Origin: Vandiemenella viatica
Lineage: Eukaryota; Arthropoda; Insecta; Orthoptera; Morabidae
NCBI GenBank assembly: GCA_031002005.1
Contig: CM061918.1
Location: forward strand, 66,312,531 to 66,376,530
Direction: 5' to 3'
Length of the DNA: 64,000 nucleotides
The notes under the pieces were generated by a model, which had not been told where the DNA came from, did not search any database, and saw nothing but the letters and a program-made list of their open reading frames with translations. Within the stretch, counting starts at the first letter, position 1. The number at the start of each line of letters is the position of its first letter. Of this stretch, positions 48,801-54,800 are shown piece after piece. Made by a program: the position numbers and the translations under genes.

Positions 48801-51800
48801 AACAATCATCTTGCCTTATCCAAGTCTTCTCAATGTTACATCTTATAAAAACACAAGGGTAAATATCTACTCAAACTAGTTCTCAGATCCATCTTCCACA
48901 ATGAAAAACAAAACTAACATCTACCTCGAAATCTCATCTCAGAAAGTACATTACTTGTAAACAAATCAGTTGTGTCAGCGCTAATCTCCTTAGAGTACTG
49001 TGTGTTCTATGTGTTTCTTAATCCTAAATGTATGTATGAACAACGACAGTGGCACCTATAGGGGAATATAATGTGGTGGGCTCAAAGTGTGGGGAATGGG
49101 GAAATGTGTCACGCCCATCTATGAGATGTAACAGGTATGTCATTTAACAGGAAATTCCTAGAGCTCTGCTATGCCTGCGGAACTAAATCAACACAGGAAC
49201 AGAGTCCTGACTATCCTACTGCACCTCCTCTATGTTCATGCACAAAATAAGGTCACTCTGCGTGTTCTTATTGCAATGTAATATAAATGAGGTCATCTCC
49301 TCTGTGGGCCGATGCCTATAATGCCATAATGGACATAATAATATATAGGGGAAAATAATAATATTGTGGGGCAATAATATTGTGGGAAAATAATAATATG
49401 GTGGGATTCGCAGGCAAGTCTTCGCTTCCTGGCCCAAGGGTAATAATAATGGGAATGGGTAGGAATGCCAATAATAATAATAATAATGGATCGCAGGCAA
49501 GTCTTAGCTTCATGTCCTGGTCCTAAAATAATGTAGCATTCCCCCCTTATTGGTACTTCTCTCTTCCAGCCTCCCCCCCCCTTTTTTGTAAACATAGAAA
49601 CACAAGTAATATCTCCACCCCTTATTCAATAGGCACATCTACTTCTTCATTATCACAAACAACTTCCCCTCCTTGACAGTCTTTCTCAGCATCTCTCAGC
49701 TTCATCTCCAATGTATCAAATCTCTCATCAAACCCAGCCTGGCAAATAACTTCCCTAGGTAGCTGGTTACAAAATAACATATGGATGTACACAAAAGAAA
49801 AAACGAGGTTGAGCAAAAGTTCAAGCTCCCATATAACCTTAAAAATTACTATCAGCTTCATGAAGAAGTCAGCAAAACATATATGAAATATGGGAAAAGG
49901 GAAAAAATAAACCAAATCTCTGGCAATATTAACTGTCTCATTACTATAAATATGGTTACCTATTAGTGCAAAATCTGAAAAAGTGTTAACTGACATATTA
50001 TGCCTAGCATGGTTGAATAATTGTGTGGGACCCTGTATATCAAGGGCAAATATTTTAAGTTTTATGACATTCCTCCAATCATCAAATAACGAATTCTCAT
50101 TTGGTGGGAAAAGGTTGAGGTTGCTTTTAAATTTGGGTCCCCTCCCAAAACAAACTGCTTTCAGAATACTGCTGTTATCATGTGGGGGTAAGGGGTTCAA
50201 TCTACTCTTCATTTTGGTACCCCTCCCAAAGCATTGGTAACTAGTCATGAAAATTGCTTTCTTTCTACCCACGTTTCTGTGTTAGCATACTGTGGGGAAG
50301 AGGGTAAGAAATGCCCAAAGTTTCTGAGAATCATAATGGCATGGTGGGCTAAAGGGTGCACTAGGGAAAAATCTCTTGCAAAGGTGGGTGAGCCCAATTG
50401 AAGGTGGAGGGTACCAAAAATCCATACAGTCATCTCAGGTGAAAGGGGCTGGAATAGTAATGCACTGAAAACAATTTTCTTAATGGTGCAAGGTTCCCAC
50501 CTGGGAACGGAATGGCAAAGTAAATCATTGTTGGTGTTCTGAGGGAACATTTTGGCCTGTAAGTGCCCATTCAATTTGTCTACATATGTGGGCTTCCTCA
50601 TTCTTGTCTTCTTGAAAACATTGTTGGTAGGAGTATGTGAACAAACAGCACCAAACATGGAATCTACCAATTGTATATCAGAAATCAGCTGGTTTGAAGG
50701 GTCAGATACTGAAGCAGAGCAAATATCAATAAGCGGAATAGCAGGGGTTATTCTGGTTTGCTCAGCTGAGGGCTGGGGTGGTGTGGGTGTTACAAGCTCT
50801 GTTGCTGGATCTACCAGCTGGTCAGGGTATGGAACTAGTTGTGTCCCTGTAGTTGGAGGTTCTGTGGTAATGTCAAGGTCAGCTGTAACCATCTGCTGTG
50901 GTGGCAAAATCTGCACATTCTTCTGGATAGTTGGTGTTGGAGGACAGGTGGTGGCTATCACTGTATCCTCTGTTTCTATGGGTGTAACCAATAAGGTCTC
51001 AAAAGCATTTTCTTCCAGAATGTAGGAAGATTTAAAACGTGGCGGTGCCCGCTGAAGAAAATCGCAAAATTCTTGGAAATCTGAAGGGTTGTTATTAATC
51101 TTATACCCTTGCTCAATAAGTAAATGGGTCCACCAATCTTCCCCTGGCAAACATCCTTTCTGTAATTCTAAAACTGCTCTAAATTCAGGGCCAGAGGTCA
51201 CATTGGAAATAGAATGTTTAACATCCTCAAAGAGTGGTGCAACATGGTTCTCATCTATGTTACTGGGTTACTGTTACCTATCACTTCAGGTGTGGGTATT
51301 ATTAGTTCAGAACAGTGGGTACTGGGAGGCAACTGATCTGATGCAACAAAGAATTCCTCTACTTGAACATGAACTGTACTGTATGCTATATTCTGAGGTT
51401 GGACAACAAAAATGTCTTCTGTTTCAATGTTGTTCTGTAACTCTCGTTCTGTAGCAAAATGCAGGGTGCTCTGCTCACTGTTAATTTGAATACCTTGGCA
51501 AGGGGTATCAATGGGAGGTGATGTCCCTATATGGACTGACTGCTCCTCTGAGGGTTGGGGTGGGGTGAGTGCTGAAGTTTCTGTCTTTAGTACAGTATTC
51601 ACAACAGGAAGTGGAGGCACAGTACTGTTACTCACTTCTCCCTGTTGCATTAAATTGTCACAAAAGGAAGTAAAGTCTGACAGAAGGTCTTCCATAGTTT
51701 TAATCTGGAAGGGTTTAAGGTCTACAAAGAGGGTTAGCATCATGTGAAATACCTCATCTGTTACTTTGGTTATGGAACCAAAATATACTGCCAATTGTTG

Positions 51801-54800
51801 TAATTGATCAGCTTCTGCCCCAGACTCTAACATTCCTCTACAGTGGAGGAGTTTCTTATCAAATTCAGATCTGACTGCTAATGGAGTTCCCTTTACTAGT
51901 TTGGCACGTTGTTTCTCCTCTTCAATCTCCCCAGAGAATTTCAATTTCCATCTATCACTCTCAAGTAAAACAAAATGTCTATCGGCCTTTGACAGTATGT
52001 GTTTTTGTATGCAACGTTGTGCATACAATGCTGTGTTTTTGTAATCCTCACACATTCCGCATAACTAAGCTCCACACCCTTTGACATCTATCATTGTATT
52101 GCTCTTGTAACCTTCGTATACAATTCTTAACTTCCTCTGTATATGAACCTAATAATGGTGGAATCTTCAGACCCTGTTCAATTGCCTTCAACTCGTTACA
52201 CAAAGCATCTACATTTATTGTTAATAGGCCAGGCCTCTTCATGGTTGGTCAAACTATTTGAACTGACAAAGTAAAGAATGTGAAAATGGTAAAATATGAA
52301 AAAGGGACAACTAATTTTAAATGAAAGAGAGGAATTCTTAAAAATTACCAATCACAAAAGTGGCCAAAAGGCTATGAGTCACCATGTAAAAATAAACAGC
52401 TGTTTTCAAAATTTTCGAAAATGTTGGCACAATATACACAAAATTCCCAAATTCCCCCAAAATGCACACACAAAAAAAAATAAGAATCGCTAGAAGCAAA
52501 CACACGTGGACCTGAAAAAGAAATTACAAAGGAAACAAAAAAAAATTTCGAAATCTGGAATGTAAACAAAACAGCGATGCTAACACACTGTATAGATGTC
52601 AGCTGGCACTCTGTAAAGACTCGTTGACTTGGCAAAGTTGCATATCTGTGGTTTGAAACTCTTTGACTTGCTCACAGCTGATTGTGAGAACGTAACACAG
52701 AGAAAAAAACAATAAAACCTCACAAATATCCCGACGATTGAAAAATACACAATGCAGCGACGGTAGTGTACAGTAGCCAGTCTCTACGGCCCACACTCTG
52801 AAGTTAGCTGCTGTATCTCAGTTTACTAAGATCGCTGATGTCTTAACAGCTGATTGTGATGCACCCGAAGAAAGTTGTACACACAAAAAAAAATTTACTT
52901 AACTTGTGCTGCAATGGTGTGTGTAGAGCAGCAGTATGCGGGTAATCCACAATGTAGTCGTCGCAGGAACAGCAGGGGTCCGAAGTGTTGTGGCAGCATC
53001 CCCGGCCGGTAAGGTGAAGATGATGTTGTCGCCGTGCAAGCTAGTAGTGGACAGCAACCGGTATGTACCCACGGAGAAATCTGCGATGAATGTTGAAGAA
53101 CTGCCCGTCCTGGCAGAAGGTGGCTCGGCGTAGGTGATGCCTCTTGATGTGGAGTCGCCGTCAAAGTCGTGTATCAGCACCGGAAGGGCTGGCGTAGTAC
53201 ACCGTAGCGCAGTTGATGTGAGTTCCTTGGTGGTCAGTCAAGTTGCCTTCCTCAAAAAAAATCTTGCTGGTAGAGAAAAAAAATTCGTAACGGTCACTGA
53301 ATAACCGGTACCGTATGTAGAAGTCAGGTGGTTACACTTCACAGTTCTCCGTGAACTCGCGATGTCGATCTTCACGTGAGGAGCAATTGTACAGATGAAA
53401 AGTTCGTAATACCAGGCGAAAAGAAGAAGTGAAAAAAAAAAATCTATCTTGAAAACAAAATATAAGTCTCGGTTCGGTTATACTTCACCGCTCTTTCCAA
53501 GCGCGAATCACACAAGTCCCATGTAAGGAACAAGGAAAGGCCGAGGTAGTGGCGGTGGATATCAGCTGTACGTTCCTCAACTATAGTTCACTTACTTATC
53601 ACTGGAAAATATTGAAGTTCTTAAAATAGTTTGTTGACCGTGAATTGCCTAAGGAAAATGCTAACTGGTTTTCAAGAGGTCGCCACCTGTTCGTTGTTCC
53701 CCAAACAGGAAGGGTATACTATTAAATGAAAGTCAGGTTTGAAGTTTCACTATTCACATATATTCAAAAATGTCACTGTATTACAACTGTTCAGTTAGCA
53801 AGGCATCGGAATATCATCACACGAAAATTGCAAGTTATGAAGCATAACCAGAACCGATAATTCCCCCAGCAAAATTCAAAGTTCAAATTCCCAACACTTT
53901 ACTATGTAACTGAAAAATCACAATATGGCGTCTATCCGCCATCATGCCAGCCAAGTAGCAGACTCGTTTCATGCCTAAGTCACCCGAGGCTCGCTCGCCT
54001 CAATCTAACCAGCATACATCCTACTTCTCTCACTATCCAAGCCAGACTGAACACTGAAGCGTCATGGCGCCGCAATTCCCTATATCAAACTAGGACTAAA
54101 GTGGTCAAAATAGACATAGAAATTTTTTGATTTATCTCCCGATATTTACCAGAAATTCATGGTGGGTAGATCACGCAAAAATACGTGTTTACTGTCTCTT
54201 GGTAATAATGATTTAAGTGCTCCAGAACGGAGTTATGGATTTATTTAGTTGGGGTGTGTTGCTACACTGGATTACGTAGTCATTTCAAAAATCTGTGTAC
54301 AAAAAACGGACCGTCAAAAATTTTAGATTTCGGGTTTCCAGCTACTTTAGAAATGCTCTCCCGTTTGTGCTGATTATGCTGGTGTAAAAATTATCCAAAT
54401 TTATTCAGTAGTTTAAAAGATATGGACTTCCTTAGAATCAGTAATTTTCTACCTTTCCTGATACAATTTGACTTTTTATTTACAACTTTTCAGACCGAGG
54501 TATTTCTTTTACAATGTTCCTTTATTAATTTTAAGTACTTTCCAAAAGTTTTTATTTATTTAAATATATTATTTTAGCTGAAATTCATGTCTGACTTACC
54601 GGCTAACTGCGTAGTATCATTCACATTTTAGGTTTGCTATTATCTTTTGTTAAATGTTTATGACCTTATTTAGAATTTATTTAATATTGGAGAAACTATT
54701 ACAGGACGTGTTTAAATGTACTTTTAAGGTCCTGAGATTATCCCAATGAACTCCAATTTACTCTTGAAAAGTCGCAACGTGGGACTGTTAACCAAATATT

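Noticed and set aside
49293..49600. Tyr/Ile-rich ORFs in three - strand frames
   Set aside because: All three arise from an AAT microsatellite.
50552..51025. 157-codon + strand ORF rich in Gly/Val/Ser
   Set aside because: Antisense to the Pro/Thr-rich part of ORF c; composition is explained by that repeat-like coding strand.
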